A DNA stretch of 64,000 bases from Bidens hawaiensis (GCA_021521415.1 JAIQDT010006491.1:83690-147689); one strand, 5' to 3'; counted from the stretch's first letter, positions 35,216 to 46,825 are shown. Made by a program: numbers and translations. The notes: generated by a model from the sequence alone, not told the origin.

Positions 35216-37097
35216 CTAGAAAAGATGAATTCCTAAATTTTCCCAATTTGTTCTTCAATTCAAGAACCTCATTCTCAAGCTCAGTTATCTTAGAACGATG
35301 TTTCAAGATTTCCTGAAACTTTTGGTCATTAATGGTCATTTTCACAGATAACTCGGCTTTGAGATCGTGGTTACTTGTTGACAATGCTTCAATCTTTTCT
35401 CGAGATCTCCTTTGAGATTCAAGAGATTGTCGATAAGTATCCTTAAGAGAAGCAATTTCTCTTATAAGATTATCATTTTGATTTTTCAATGCTTCTAACT
35501 TAGATTTGTTAGATTCACAATCAACACATGATGCTTTAACAAATGAAGTAGTAGAAATAGAATTACTAACCTCATTGATCTTAGCCATGCAAGCAAACAT
35601 TGATTCAGAAGGCTTGTTGCAAGAGTCGTCAGAATCAGATCCAGAATCATTATCAGAAGACATCTCACTACCAGTAACATCTTGACAATCTTTATGTAAC
35701 ATAGCCAAATTTGCTTGAACATCATTGCATAGTAGCCGTTGTGACCAATCAGTTCCATCTGCTAACATTGCTTGTGTTGTAGAAGAAGATGGTTTCTTTT
35801 TAGCATCACGTCCTCGTGGTATAGAAGCATTTTGACTTTGACCACGAGGTCCAGTGTATTCTTTCTTTGGTTTGTCACATTCCTTCGCGAAATGCCCAAA
35901 TTCTTGACAATTATAACACTTTACTTTTAATTTGTCAAAACCCAACTTCTTGTTTAAAGCTGGAAGATCTTTTCCAGTTCTCTGCATGAATCTTTTAACT
36001 TTACGAACGATCATAGCCATGTTCCATTTCAAATCCATGATTTCTAGATCATCTGGATCTATCTGATCATAGTCCTCATCTGTTAAATCACTTGTGGCAA
36101 TTTTACTACTCACTAAGTTTTCATATGAAGACATAAAAGCCGTCAGAAAAGCAAAGTTTTGCTCAGCTTCCTTCATATTAACACTAGGTGGTGTAGCAAA
36201 TGGATTGGTATTAGTTGAACTTCCAGAACCACCCGAATTACCAGCAGAGTAGAAACAAACTTTTGGATCATTAAACATAGCTGACTCTTTTTCACTTGCA
36301 GCATGAGTAAGAAAAGCAGTGATTGGAGAAATCGTTGAACTAAGAGGCATACTTCCACCATAGAAAGCTGGATCTTGATTTTCTTTGGAGGATTTTTGAC
36401 ACTTAAGATCATATTCTCTAGCTTCGATCTTTTGTAGAAATTCAAGTGCCGTCAAGTCTTCATTCAGAAAATAATCATTCTCTTTCAAAACCATTAGAAA
36501 TGTTGAGTAGGAACTTGGAAACACACTTTTAATAGTGTCAATTTTATCTTTTTCAGAAATTTCCATTTTCATCTTGTCCATTTCAGAAATTAAATGACTA
36601 AATTTTGTTGTCATCTCTTCAACTGTTTCTCCTTTCAATAAATTAAAGTTTCGAAACTGAAACTTGAGCATCACTTTCTTACTCTCAGCAGTGTTTCCCA
36701 TGCTTCTCATACGCAGATGTTGAAATAGAGATGCACATCTCTTGATACTAGCAACTTGATGAAAGATATTTTCTGGTAATGCCATAGTCAAAGTAGAATA
36801 TGCTTTTATCTCAATTTCTAAAGCTTTCTTCTCTTCTTGTGAGTATTGAGAAACAGCTTTAGGAGTATATCCAATAGTATCATCACCAATCATTGGTGCA
36901 ACATAAACTTCATCAAGACAATATGAGCAGTCAGGATGAACCGATCCCAAATGTGCACGAAACCGAGGTTCCCACTTGGCAAAGTCACTGAACTTCATCA
37001 ATTTTGGACATTTAGAATGTGAACCTATCTCGGTATCAAGTTGCAACATCTGTTGCATCAACATGTTTTGAGACGCTAATGCATACATACCGGCCAT
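35208..37097 (-). CDS. SIRE gag, proximal part
   Basis: A 629-residue ORF starting at ATG 37097. The N-terminal half is a copia-type Gag (UBN2-like: KWEPRFRAHL, LFQHLRMRSMGNTAESKK, FNLLKGETVEEMTTKF). A CCHC knuckle CYNCQEFGHFAKEC follows near residue 395. The C-terminus is a coiled coil (ESQRRSREKIEALSTSNHD). It binds and packages element RNA by family knowledge. The stop at 35208 is likely a frameshift product, because gag-like sequence continues at 35215. Confidence 0.85.
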   Translation of the reverse strand: MAGMYALASQNMLMQQMLQLDTEIGSHSKCPKLMKFSDFAKWEPRFRAHLGSVHPDCSYCLDEVYVAPMIGDDTIGYTPKAVSQYSQEEKKALEIEIKAYSTLTMALPENIFHQVASIKRCASLFQHLRMRSMGNTAESKKVMLKFQFRNFNLLKGETVEEMTTKFSHLISEMDKMKMEISEKDKIDTIKSVFPSSYSTFLMVLKENDYFLNEDLTALEFLQKIEAREYDLKCQKSSKENQDPAFYGGSMPLSSTISPITAFLTHAASEKESAMFNDPKVCFYSAGNSGGSGSSTNTNPFATPPSVNMKEAEQNFAFLTAFMSSYENLVSSKIATSDLTDEDYDQIDPDDLEIMDLKWNMAMIVRKVKRFMQRTGKDLPALNKKLGFDKLKVKCYNCQEFGHFAKECDKPKKEYTGPRGQSQNASIPRGRDAKKKPSSSTTQAMLADGTDWSQRLLCNDVQANLAMLHKDCQDVTGSEMSSDNDSGSDSDDSCNKPSESMFACMAKINEVSNSISTTSFVKASCVDCESNKSKLEALKNQNDNLIREIASLKDTYRQSLESQRRSREKIEALSTSNHDLKAELSVKMTINDQKFQEILKHRSKITELENEVLELKNKLGKFRNSSFLVE

Positions 37098-37129
37098 TTT
37101 TGAAAAAGAAATTCAAAAATTTTAAGGGT

Positions 37130-37500
37130 GTGAACAGTTATAGCGAACTACGAACTGTGTTTAACGAATCAATGAAAAGGTATAACGAACTGTGAATAGT
37201 GTAGCGAATCAAGTCTTAACAAAGTTAAAACTGATCAGTAATGAAGTACCTTAACAAATGAGGTGAGTGTTTTAGCGAATCAAAAGTCAACTTAACGAGT
37301 CAGCTTAACGAATCACCTTCACGAAATAACTTAACGAAGTACCTTAACGAATTGCATTAATTCGTCACTTTTAATTTAACGAATCAGCTTCACGAATTGC
37401 CTTAATTCGTTAAAAAATTTCATAACGAATTGCTACAGTAGATTCGTTAAGCTTTCTTAACGAATTAGCTACAGTAACTAACGAATCAGTTGATTGGATC
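37130..37500. repeat. TAACGAA minirepeat field in the SIRE leader
   Basis: Dense TTAACGAATCA, TAACGAACT and complementary TTCGTTAA words between gag and the PBS. 37501-38080 after it is AT-rich leader with ACCATAA-type repeats and no ORF. Confidence 0.8.
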
Positions 37501-38081
37501 TGAACAGCTCGCCGGAAAAACGTGATTCGCCGGAAAATACTGTTACATCGCCGGAAAAACTAGATCTGGCCGGAATCTGGATTTTTTGAACTTCATCCAT
37601 GGTGAAATCATCAAAACACCATAAATAACCATGAAAATCTACCCGAACACTCGGATTTTCACCACGATTCCGAATATATCAACCATTAAACTTAACAACC
37701 ATTAATTCAACATCAATTAACTTAACCCATATCATGCTCTTCCATGGTGAAACCTTCAATTCACCATAATTAACCACCAAAATCCACAGAAACATGAGGA
37801 TTTCAATTCTAAACACAAATCCATCATCCAATTAACTTAACAATCACTAAATCATCATAAACCGAATCAAAAGTTAACATGCTCTTCATGGTGAATCACT
37901 CAATACACCATAACTTAACACCAAATTACACAGGAAGTTCCCTCTTCCATCAATAAACACGAATTCACCAACAAATCCACCAATAACACACTAAATTACT
38001 CCAGATCTGACCAAAACCCGAAGAACACGAAAAACACGAAAACTCATATTTACCTTATTGATGCATCGAGAGCAGCTCCTC

Positions 38082-38092
38082 CTCTGATACCA
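38082..38092 (-). other. Primer binding site of the SIRE element (initiator Met tRNA)
   Basis: The minus strand reads TGGTATCAGAG two bases after the 5' LTR end. This is the standard copia PBS complementary to plant initiator tRNA-Met. Confidence 0.9.
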
Positions 38093-38094
38093 AT

Positions 38095-38371
38095 TGAGAG
38101 AACGTCATAGAGACCAAGATCTAGCCGCTAATATGATACATTAACACGAAATCGATACTTTAAATATAATACTTTATTGATAAATATGGAGTAAATACAT
38201 TATGGTGGAGATAAGTTATGGAGAGAATAACTTAAACTATGTACAAGTTCTCTACTAAATTATGAGCATAAGCTCCCTATTTATAGGCTATTTACAATAT
38301 ACGTTAAATACAAAGACTAAACCGCCTATAACTTATTCGATCGCTACGGACACCAAAACCGTGCGCTAACA
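38095..38371 (-). repeat. 5' LTR of the SIRE element (277 bp)
   Basis: On the minus strand it starts TGTTAGCGCACGGTTTTG and ends GACGTTCTCTCA. TATAAATAG on the minus strand (plus about 38278-38286) is the likely TATA box. It is only half the length of the 3' LTR and lacks the TTCGTTA hairpins found there. Confidence 0.8.
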
Positions 38372-38679
38372 CTCAGCGTAGCTGACTTTTAGTATGCACG
38401 CAGGTGAGTAGGATGAGACAGCTCGCTTGAGGGGAACACATGGCATGGAATTGAAGATACCGGCATCTCAAGAAAGTGTTATGTTATTTTAAAGACAATG
38501 TTTTATGTTTAAACTACTTTGAACATTTATTATGATGAGATTTGAAGGCTATGTAATATATTCTGGTTTAAGTTTTAGTATTCCACGAATATTTTAATTA
38601 ACTCTAATATTTAGAACTGCGTTTATGAGTAAATCCAACGTCCAAATATGAGGCACCGGTAACGGGGCCTTACACCAAG

Positions 38680-38969
38680 GGAACCCAAAACTCCAGCCGA
38701 CATTAATAAAATAAGAAAGATTATAACCTAAGGAAATTAAGAGGTGGTGTCCATAATATTATTTGGAGGAGTTGGCGGCTGATAATGGAGGTTGGTGGAG
38801 CTTTAGAATAGAGATAAACAGAGTTTGAGGTTTTTTTGAAAGTGAATTATTATTATTATTATTATTATTATAAAGGTGCACAACAGCTGCATAATCCAGT
38901 AAAAAATTAAAGGCATCCGATAATAATAATAATATTTGTAAAACTCTTGGCGGAGAAATTTGAAAGCGA
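38680..38969 (+). repeat. Athila-like LTR copy 1, right part
   Basis: This continues copy 1 after solo LTR A. It aligns to about 40258-40538, including an (ATT)n tract that is longer here (38847-38871) than in copy 2 (about 40427-40440). Similarity ends at GAAAGCGA. Confidence 0.8.
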
Positions 38970-39830
38970 CATCCTCTGCAACGTTATTAAGAAGGTTGGA
39001 TTCTCAAAACATAAGAGTTAGGAGCACTCATTGGTTTGTCCATTATTAAGTTTTTCTTATTAATTATTGTTTTCTACTTTAAAGAATTATTAGATATGAG
39101 TTTGGCTACTATATATTTTTATTTGGCTTTTATTATGATTATTATGAGTAGCTAAATTTGTTAGAACTACCTAGTTTTGGTTAACTGACGATGCTTTGAT
39201 GATTGTTTTGGGTTGAGTACCGAACATATAATTGATTTTCTATTGTCAAGTTCATATTATTATGATTTTATTCTATGATTGCTATTGAGTTTGTTTAATA
39301 TTATATTAATTAAACCTCGTGTGATTTTATCTTTACATGAATTAGTTTCGTGTTTGGTTTAGGATTGCATGTTAGACTAATTACTTGGTGTTTTTGGTTG
39401 GTTGTGGTAGACGTCACCGTAGGGTTTGATTGGTTAGAGTTGTTTATCTCAATATTCCATCTCCTTTTAGTTGGACCAAGACATTAGGAGTTGGTTTATC
39501 TTTTTGGTCTAGTCGATTTAGTTTGCCCTTGCGAGACCACGTGCGGTTTCCTAGCCGTTGATTCGGTTATTTTGTAAGCCAAGTTATTTAATCTTTAATA
39601 TTGAATTACCCCTTATTCCCTATGTTTGTTAGGATTACGAGCCTTAGCGGAGTTTGTGATTTTGAGACGGACCAAGTAATAAATCATATCGGCAATCGTG
39701 GTCAATATGTCGAGCTGTTTCTATTGTTTTAATAATATTAAATAATCTGGGAGTTTGTTGTTTTCACTTGGTTATGATCTTGTGTAGATTTCTTTTTCAG
39801 GGACGAAAAAGGTTTAAGTGTGGGAATAGT
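38970..39830 (+). other. Remnant internal region of Athila-like element
   Basis: AT-rich, no domain. It ends GGGACGAAAAAGGTTTAAGTGTGGG directly before the TGATGAAG start of LTR copy 2. A purine-rich AAGTGTGGG end before an LTR is typical of Athila-type PPT regions. It is probably the 3' end of an internally deleted element. Confidence 0.5.
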
Positions 39831-40674
39831 TGATGAAGTCTAAATTATATATAATTATTATACCTTCCTACAGTTTTTAATAAACTTGAGCTAATTTATT
39901 AAATATTACTCTAAAATGGCTCGTATTTATAATTCAAAGGTTTCAAAAAAACCACAGGTTAAAATAAAGTATTTTCACTTTGAGATTAATAAGTGAACTT
40001 TCAAACCATAATAATCATCTGACTGAACGTACATCATGATCTAGAATTAAATATATTCATAAAGAAACATATAAATGTCTATAAGAATTAATTAGAGTGT
40101 TGTTTTTTTTTCTTTGTAGTATACTCCATCAGACTGTCAAGTTCGGGTTTTGACTGACAGAAATAAATACCACATGGCCCAAAAGAGAATGAATGACAAG
40201 GGAGTTAAATTGTACAACTAAGTGAAAGTGGGTCCCCTAATTTACGTCTCCTAGCCCAAGGGAACCCAAAACTCCGGCCGACATTAATAAAATAAGAAAG
40301 ATTATAACCTAAGGAAATTAAGAGGTGGTGTCCATAATAGTATTTGGAGGAGTTGGCGGCTGATAAAAGAGGTTGATGGAGCTTTAGAATAGAGATAAAC
40401 AGAGTTTGAGGTTTTTTTGAAAGTGAATTATTATTATTATAAAGGTGCACAGCAGCTGCATAATCAAGTAAAAAATTAAAGGCATCCGATGATAATAATA
40501 ATATTTGTAAAACTCTTGGCAGAGAAATTTGAAAGCGAGCGTCGTTAATAGTCGTTAAGATACCTTACATAGGTGGTTCCCCTTTATCATATTTAAGAGC
40601 CCCGTTAGTGCCGTTAAGTTTTTCAGTTAGTCTCGTTAAGTTAAATTTAGTTAGTTAAGTTAATTAGTTTAAAA
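39831..40674 (+). repeat. Athila-like LTR copy 2, left part
   Basis: It begins TGATGAAGTCTAAATT and preserves the empty site of solo LTR A. It is interrupted at 40674 by the Helitron and should continue at 54416-54632, giving an LTR of roughly 1.06 kb ending ACATCA next to a PBS. Confidence 0.65.
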
Positions 40675-41353
40675 TCTAACTATACTATTAAAGCAATAAG
40701 CTTTATGTCAAAATCCCCCATTCCTTTGGTTGATGAGTATACTTTCCATGTATATCAATGGCTTCTAAAATATTCATCTTAATAATATAAATCAATAATA
40801 TATTAAAATAAAATTCATCAATGCTATTAAAGTATTATCTTTCATATTTCATTTAATGTTTAATTTTTTCATTTTGAATATTCTAATTAATGTAATATTT
40901 TATAATCGTAGTTATAGTTTCGAAAACCAAATCCTCAAAAGTTCATTTTGAATATTTTATTATTTTTGGTTGATTTCATTTATCACCTTTGTTAATTTAG
41001 ATAATATATAATATATAATTTAGATAAGTATTTAATATTTCATCAATAGAAAAGATTACAGATTTAATATAGAGATTACGTATAATATATATGTAATAAA
41101 GATAGATTATCGATTTAACTTTAGTATAATTGTTAAAATATTATATTTATTTAAATTTAACAAATTCATAAAATTGTAAAGTTTTGTACCATTCATGTTA
41201 AATTTAGAAAAGAATGACCCATTTGATTAAGTAAATGGTTTAATTACGGAATTTCTAAATTTGAATTAATTATTTTATATCTTTGATTTGATTATTTGTT
41301 GGAGTATATTTGTTATGATTAACAATCATTAAGTTTACTATAATTACGGATGT

Positions 41354-41388
41354 TGACACATTGACTCATTGACACATTGACCCATTGA
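41354..41388. repeat. Short ATTGAC minisatellite
   Basis: CATTGAC words repeat with 8-10-bp spacing just inside the Helitron left arm. A related CCCATTGACTTATT occurs after LTR B near 46290. 40690-41435 is otherwise AT-rich and noncoding. Confidence 0.6.
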
Positions 41389-42136
41389 ATTAGTTACGGT
41401 CATTAAGTTTTAACAATTATAATACAAATCCTTTGTGTAACATCCTACTTTTGGTTATAATAATAAGATAAATTTCGTCTATTTTATAGTGGGTCGTTAT
41501 CGGTTTAGGTAAATAGAATATGAGTTGGCCTTGTGTTGGTTAAATGGATATGAGTTATGGACTTGGGTTAGAAGAAAGAAGGAAAGACCATGGGCTTAAG
41601 CCCATGATCCATAAATATATAAACCATAATCACCATTTAATCCTACATTTCACATATTCCATGCATCATCCAAAACACACACTTAAGCTTTCTCTCTAGT
41701 TTCTTCCTTCTCTAGCCGAACCAAGATAGAAAACCAATCCTGATCCAAGGTAATAATAGTATGATGTTGTATGAACCAAGATAGAAAACCAATTCGTTAT
41801 CGTTTTGTAATAATAGAAAACCATTTACTGATCCATGTTAAATTTAGTATGATGTTATATGAACTTAAACCCGTTAGATATGGTCACGAAACGACGAGCC
41901 GACAGCGTTAAACCGTTTAAGTCACGAGATCGGGATGGAATCGGGTATAAATTGAATCTAAGATGAGCTTAGGGATCACCCTAGCTCAGATCTGGATCGA
42001 ACGGGGCGAAAAACGGTGAAAAACGAGTCACAACTCGTTTTCCGGCGAAACCGCGTTTTTCCGACGACGGCGCCGGAAAAGATACGAGGTTAAGAGGAAT
42101 GTCAGAGAATGTTCTGACATTCTCTGACCTAACCCT

Positions 42137-42450
42137 AATTCATTAACGGTGAGTTAACGAACTAGGGGTGATTCGCTAGTTGATTCGTCTAAGGGAACAT
42201 AACGAACTAGCTTTAGTTCGTATCCAATTCGTTAAGGGAAAAAGATAACGAATTACCCTTGATTCGTTATAGTCATTCGTTAGAAGAGATAACGAATTAG
42301 ATGGATTGATTCGTTACATGGACTTGTTCGCTATGGACCGATTCGTTACATGGACTAGTTCGCTATGGACTGATTCGTGAAGGGTCCAGTTCGTTAGAGG
42401 GTTCAATTCGTTACAAGAACCAGTTCGTTATGTTAGGCCAATTCGTTAGA
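42137..42450. repeat. TTCGTTA/TAACGAA field in LTR B
   Basis: About thirty irregularly spaced copies of TTCGTTA, TTCGCTA and complements. Several can pair with neighbours. It occupies the same LTR position as the fields in A and D. Confidence 0.85.
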
Positions 42451-42608
42451 AAGCCAAGTAATGAAATGACAGAACAGTACCTGGACTTATAAAATAATGA
42501 TTTAATTACAAAGAAGCCCTTGAACTTTTAAGTTTGCAAATTTAATAATGATTCAAAATTCTAATGGAAAACATGTTAAGACAGTTAATGGAAATAAAAT
42601 TTTTTCAG

Positions 42609-42720
42609 GCTGACCTGGCAGCTCGACCCCAGCCAGGGGCTCCGCCCCTTGGACCCTGCTAGGGGTTGGCGCCCCTAGACCCCGCTGCCAGGGGCACTGC
42701 CGCCGGACCCCCAATCGTTG
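42609..42720. repeat. GC-rich palindromic island in LTR B
   Basis: The counterpart of 23050-23159, with AGGGGCTCCGCCCCTT and AGGGGTTGGCGCCCCT. Several differences from LTR A fall in loops or keep pairing. Confidence 0.8.
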
Positions 42721-44136
42721 AGGGTAATGATTAAGACTAGAAAGACGATATGAGTAGTGATAGTTAATTGATACGTGTAATTGTTATACAGTTAGTCGTG
42801 CACAGCTCAAGAAAGGAATAACTATAAACGGTGAACATAACCGCATTCAGGTGAGTTTCTAGCCCCATTCTTTGTTATGTTTTCGGGGATGTGAGCATAC
42901 TTGATGTGATTAGTTAATACACTTATCCTAAGTGATAAGTGTATTCCATATATGTATTGTGTGAAAGGTGTGATTGACTGCTTGTCGGTACGTGAATGAT
43001 CTTCGGATATTGCATGTACTGCCAGGTAATGGTTTGATGTTGTATGTATGTTGTAAGATGAAGAATGAATGATGTATGTACTTGTGAAACTTACGATTAT
43101 GCATACAGAAAATTATGCTATGGAGGTATGGAAGAAAGGGTACTTGTAACATCCCAAAATTTCTAAGAATAAATAATTAATACGTTATTTATTTAAGATG
43201 AAAAAGTTTACTTAAGTTAGTAGAGAAATAAAATAATAAAGATGGAATGATAAGTAGGCTAATTAGATGAAATTAATTATGGACCAAAAATGAAAGATGG
43301 GCTTAAGAGTATAAATACCCCTTAAAACCCTAATCCTTTCCATTTTCATACATCTCTACACCATAGCCTACACTATCAAAACACACACTTAACCCAATTC
43401 CCGTTTTTGAGAAAAACACCCACAAAGACACAATGATTCCCGGAGATCTAGCCGTCGGATCGGTCTCAAATTTTAACCGAGTATTCCTGACATATAAATG
43501 AAGTTTTCCACTGAAAAGATCTTCGATCAGAGGTCGGGAAGTCTGATTTTTATCAGTAAAACCACAGCAGCTCAAAAGTGAAGATTCCGGCGACTGTTCA
43601 GCTGTTCCGGCGACTGTTGCGGAGGTTTCTGGCGAGGATGAGCTGATGGTTTTGTAGATCGGGACGAGACGGTTCCGTGGCCGCTTGAATCACTCAAATC
43701 GGAGTTCGTTTGATATGGTTTTGAGCATCTCTAGTGATTTCATACAAAAACCTCAAATGTACGTTTTTGTTAAAAAGGCTTACTTTTCATGAACGGATTT
43801 ACATGAAAATTGGTAGGATGATAGATCGGGTCTAGATAAATCGTAAATTTTCAAACTTGAAGATTAAAAAGGACTTAACGAACTCATGATTATGAATGGC
43901 TCGTTTAAATAAACCCTTGATCTAGTTTTGAACGTTTTAGCCATAAAGGTTCAAGCTTTATGCTAGGAAAGGGTTAAGTCTTTATGATGGGTTGATAACG
44001 AGCGTAAAACGGTTAAGGAGGTTTGGGGTTTAGGTGATTAAAAGGATAATCATGGACAGATTAAAGTTACTGAGCTAAAATGGAATTAAAGATAGGAGAA
44101 TATGTGCTGAAAGCATTAGACAAGGGTTCTCAGACC

Positions 44137-44370
44137 TGAGCCTCCATATGGGTTCTCGGTCAAAGCGAGAACTCGGTCAACATGAGTTTTCGGTCAATTG
44201 GAGTTCTCGGTCAACGAGAGTTCTCGGTGACCAAGAGTTCTCGGTCAATTAGAGATTTCGGTGACCAGTGTTCTCGGCCAAGAACATAGGTTCTCGGTCA
44301 GGAACGGTGTTCTCGGTCAACCCAAGGGTTCTCGGTCAACACATGGGTTCTCTACCGAGAGTTCTCGGCC
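44137..44370. repeat. GTTCTCGGTCA minirepeat field in LTR C
   Basis: About fifteen copies of GTTCTCGGTCA or GTTCTCGGTGACC with short variable spacers, mixed with complements such as CGAGAACTC. It occupies the place of the TTCGTTA field of sister LTRs. Confidence 0.88.
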
Positions 44371-44934
44371 ACTTGGGAAGTGTTGTGGTCTGTGGGCCTG
44401 GCCCAACTAGGCCCAAAAGCTAAAGTGATCAGTAGCCTGATCTAGCTAGTTAGCCTATCTGTTTAAGTTAAACAAACAAACCCAGCATAGAAAATACGTT
44501 GGTTAACTAAAATACCAACTTAAGTAATTATATGGTAAATTAACAAATATATATTTAACAGTTAGCCGTGCACAATTAAAGAAGGGGATAACAATTAACG
44601 ACGAACGCAACGGGATCCAGGTGAGTTTCTAGCCCCATTCCTTGTTATGTTTTTCGGGGCTGTGTGCATACTCGATGTGATTAGTTAATACACTTACCTT
44701 AAGTGGTAAGTGTATGCCTATTATGACTTATGTGAAAGTTATGAATGTTTGTTTGACGGTATATGAACGATCTTCGGATATTGCATATACTGTTAGTAGA
44801 TAGTTTAAAGATGTAATTGACTATATAAGTATATGTGTGATGTATGTTATAGATTAATGAGTATGTAAGAAAGTATACTTATATATAAATGATTCGTAAG
44901 AGAAAGAAAAGTATGAAACGAGGAACTGACGGTA

Positions 44935-45170
44935 AAGGGTGGCAGGACCCTAATAATATCTGTGAAGGAGGGTGGCAGACCCCAAATAATATATGTGAAG
45001 GAGGGTGGCAGACCCTAATAATATCTGTGAAGGAGGGTGCAGACCCTAATAATATATGTGAAGGAAGGTGGCAGACCCTAATAATATCTGTGAGGTTATA
45101 GGGCGAGAGGCTCTTTAAGGGTAGCAGACCCTAATAATATATGTGAGGTTATAGGGCGAAAGGCTCTTTA
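44935..45170. repeat. Tandem array CCTAATAATATCTGTGA in LTR C
   Basis: Units of roughly 30 bp (GGGTGGCAGACCCTAATAAT) repeat about seven times with small length changes. It is homologous to the array in LTR A. Confidence 0.85.
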
Positions 45171-45659
45171 AAACGTATAAGTATGTATGTAAAGAATGAT
45201 AAAATATGAAGTATGGAAGTAAAAATGAAAGTATACAATTACGTATGTATGAAAGAAAGAAAGTATGAAAGTAAGAATGGAAGTGTATGCCTATGTATGT
45301 ATGAAAGAAAGTAAAGAATGTTAAGTATGTAATATAAGAACGTATTGTATGTTACCTGTATTAACTAGAACTCACTCAGCGTAGCTGACTTTTAGTATGC
45401 ACGCAGGTGAATAGATTGAGACAGTTAGCTTGAGGCGGACACATGGCAGGATTGGACGAGGCTGGCATCTGAAGATTGGTCATGATGTTTATTACTATAT
45501 TTATGTTATGTTTTAAAAGATGAGATTTTGGATGATTGTAACGAATGTTTTAAGTTTTATTATTTCCGCGAAATGTTTTAATTAACTCTGATATAATGAA
45601 CTGCGTTTATGAGTAAATCCAACGTCCAAATGTGAGGCACCATAACGGGGTCTTACAGT

Positions 45660-45840
45660 ACAACCCTAATAATATCCGAGGATGGAGGGTGACCGGACCC
45701 TAATAATATCCGAGGATGGAGGGGGCCGGACCCTAATAATATCCGAGGATGAAGGGTGACCGAACCCTAATAATATCCGAGGATGGAGGGTACCGGACTC
45801 TAATAATATCCGAGGTATGTAGGGCGAAATGCTCTTCATA
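45660..45840. repeat. Tandem array CCTAATAATATCCGAGGAT in LTR B
   Basis: About five units of roughly 33 bp, immediately after the LTR C insertion point. LTR C appears to have inserted inside the array. Confidence 0.82.
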
Positions 45841-46239
45841 ATGTAACTTAGTTATGAATGTATATGAAAGAATGATGAACAGGTTAAGTATGTAATGCGT
45901 ACCTTCGGGCGTGTATATGTGTATGTAAAGTAAGTTATGTGATTACCTAGAACTCACTCAACGTAGCTGACTTTTAGTATGCACGCAGGTTAACAGGTTG
46001 AGACAGCTGGTTTGAGCAGGACACATGGCAAGGTTGAAGAGGCTGACATCTGAAGATTTGTCAAGATGTTTTGATCTTACCATTTATGTTATGTTTTAAA
46101 GACAAGTTAAGAATGTTTGTAATGAATGGTTGACTATTATTATTATTCCGCGAAAGTTTTAATTAACTCTGATTTGTAGAACTGTGTTTATGAGTAAATC
46201 CAACGTCCAAATGTGAGGCACCGGTAACGGGGCCTTACA

Positions 46240-46825
46240 CATTGAGTTATTATTTTTTAACAATAAAAATTGAGTTACAATTCCATTGTTGACCCATTGA
46301 CTTATTATTGTAAAGATTGACTTATAATTACGATTTACTAATTAACAATTGAGTTATATATATATAACAAAATTAGTTACTTTTATTTTCACACCTTATA
46401 TGAATTACATTACATAATATATGATGTTATAATTGAAGATTAATTATATTATTGTAAATAAATTAATTAGTAACTTATATTTTTACATTAATAAGTTTAT
46501 TTCCGTATGTTTTAGTATAGTTAGATTTAAATTAAATAATATTACATTTATACTAAGCTAATTATTTATACTAATCTAATTGTGTAACATTGCATTTTAG
46601 AAAATTCAAAATTTGAAAATCCGTTAATCACGATTTCCCTTCTATTCGTTGTTACTATAACTTTTTTGAAAATTTTGAAATTTCCTAAATTTTTGTTTCT
46701 AATCAGTTACCTGTATACCTTCCTTCTATAATTTAGTCTCCCATAATTCATTTTGTATAAATAGGTACATTTGATAGGGTAACTCTTACACCATCAAAGC
46801 CTCTTTAGCAAAAACGATTAGCTTT
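46240..46825. other. AT-rich Helitron interior
   Basis: No ORF. GTATAAATAGG near 46756-46766 resembles a TATA box for the following fragment. Confidence 0.4.

Larger units (their letters stand above)
23921..38371 (-). mobile_element. SIRE-type Ty1/copia retrotransposon with downstream accessory ORF
   Basis: A 14.45-kb element inserted in solo LTR A with target duplication CTCAG (23916-23920, 38372-38376). The uninterrupted host word ACTCACTCAGCGTAGC is visible in LTR C near 45370. On the minus strand the order is LTR (38371-38095), PBS TGGTATCAGAG, leader, gag, protease, integrase, RT-RNase H, spacer, long accessory ORF, PPT and LTR (24474-23921). The order PR-INT-RT-RNH is diagnostic of Ty1/copia; a long ORF after pol is typical of Sireviruses. 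The coding regions carry premature stops. The two LTRs are not alike. Confidence 0.9.
19639..38674 (+). mobile_element. Solo LTR A (Ty3/gypsy-type), containing nested elements
   Basis: The segment starts TGTAACACCCC and ends GGGGCCTTACA, and is flanked by CCAAG on both sides (19634-19638, 38675-38679). Removing the Helitron 19924-22164 and the SIRE element 23921-38371 leaves about 2.34 kb of pure LTR. No PBS, PPT or protein domain of its own remains, so it is a solo LTR. The same family is seen as B, C and D elsewhere in the window (TGTAACATCC start, CTTACA end). The retrotransposon lineage cannot be set from an LTR alone. Confidence 0.88.
43145..45657 (+). mobile_element. Solo LTR C nested in solo LTR B
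   Basis: It starts TGTAACATCCC and ends GGGGTCTTACA. The flanking 5-mers GTACT and GTACA differ at one base. It is about 2.5 kb with no internal domain. It keeps the splice-donor-like site (GT at 44621) and both conserved hairpins (44688-44715; 44759-44790), but lacks the GC island and the TTCGTTA field. Instead it has a GTTCTCGGTCA field. Confidence 0.82.
41436..46239 (+). mobile_element. Solo LTR B, interrupted by solo LTR C
   Basis: It starts TGTAACATCC and ends GGGGCCTTACA. The flanks CTTTG and CATTG differ at one base, an imperfect target duplication. Removing LTR C leaves about 2.29 kb. It contains a TTCGTTA field (42137-42450), the GC island (42609-42720), the splice-donor-like CAGGTGAGT (GT at 42851), both conserved hairpins (42917-42944; 42988-43019) and a tandem array at 45660-45840. 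No coding region. Confidence 0.82.

Noticed and set aside
44889..45101. 70-codon ORF with NNICEGGWQT-type repeats
   Set aside because: Direct translation of the CCTAATAATATC tandem array in LTR C.
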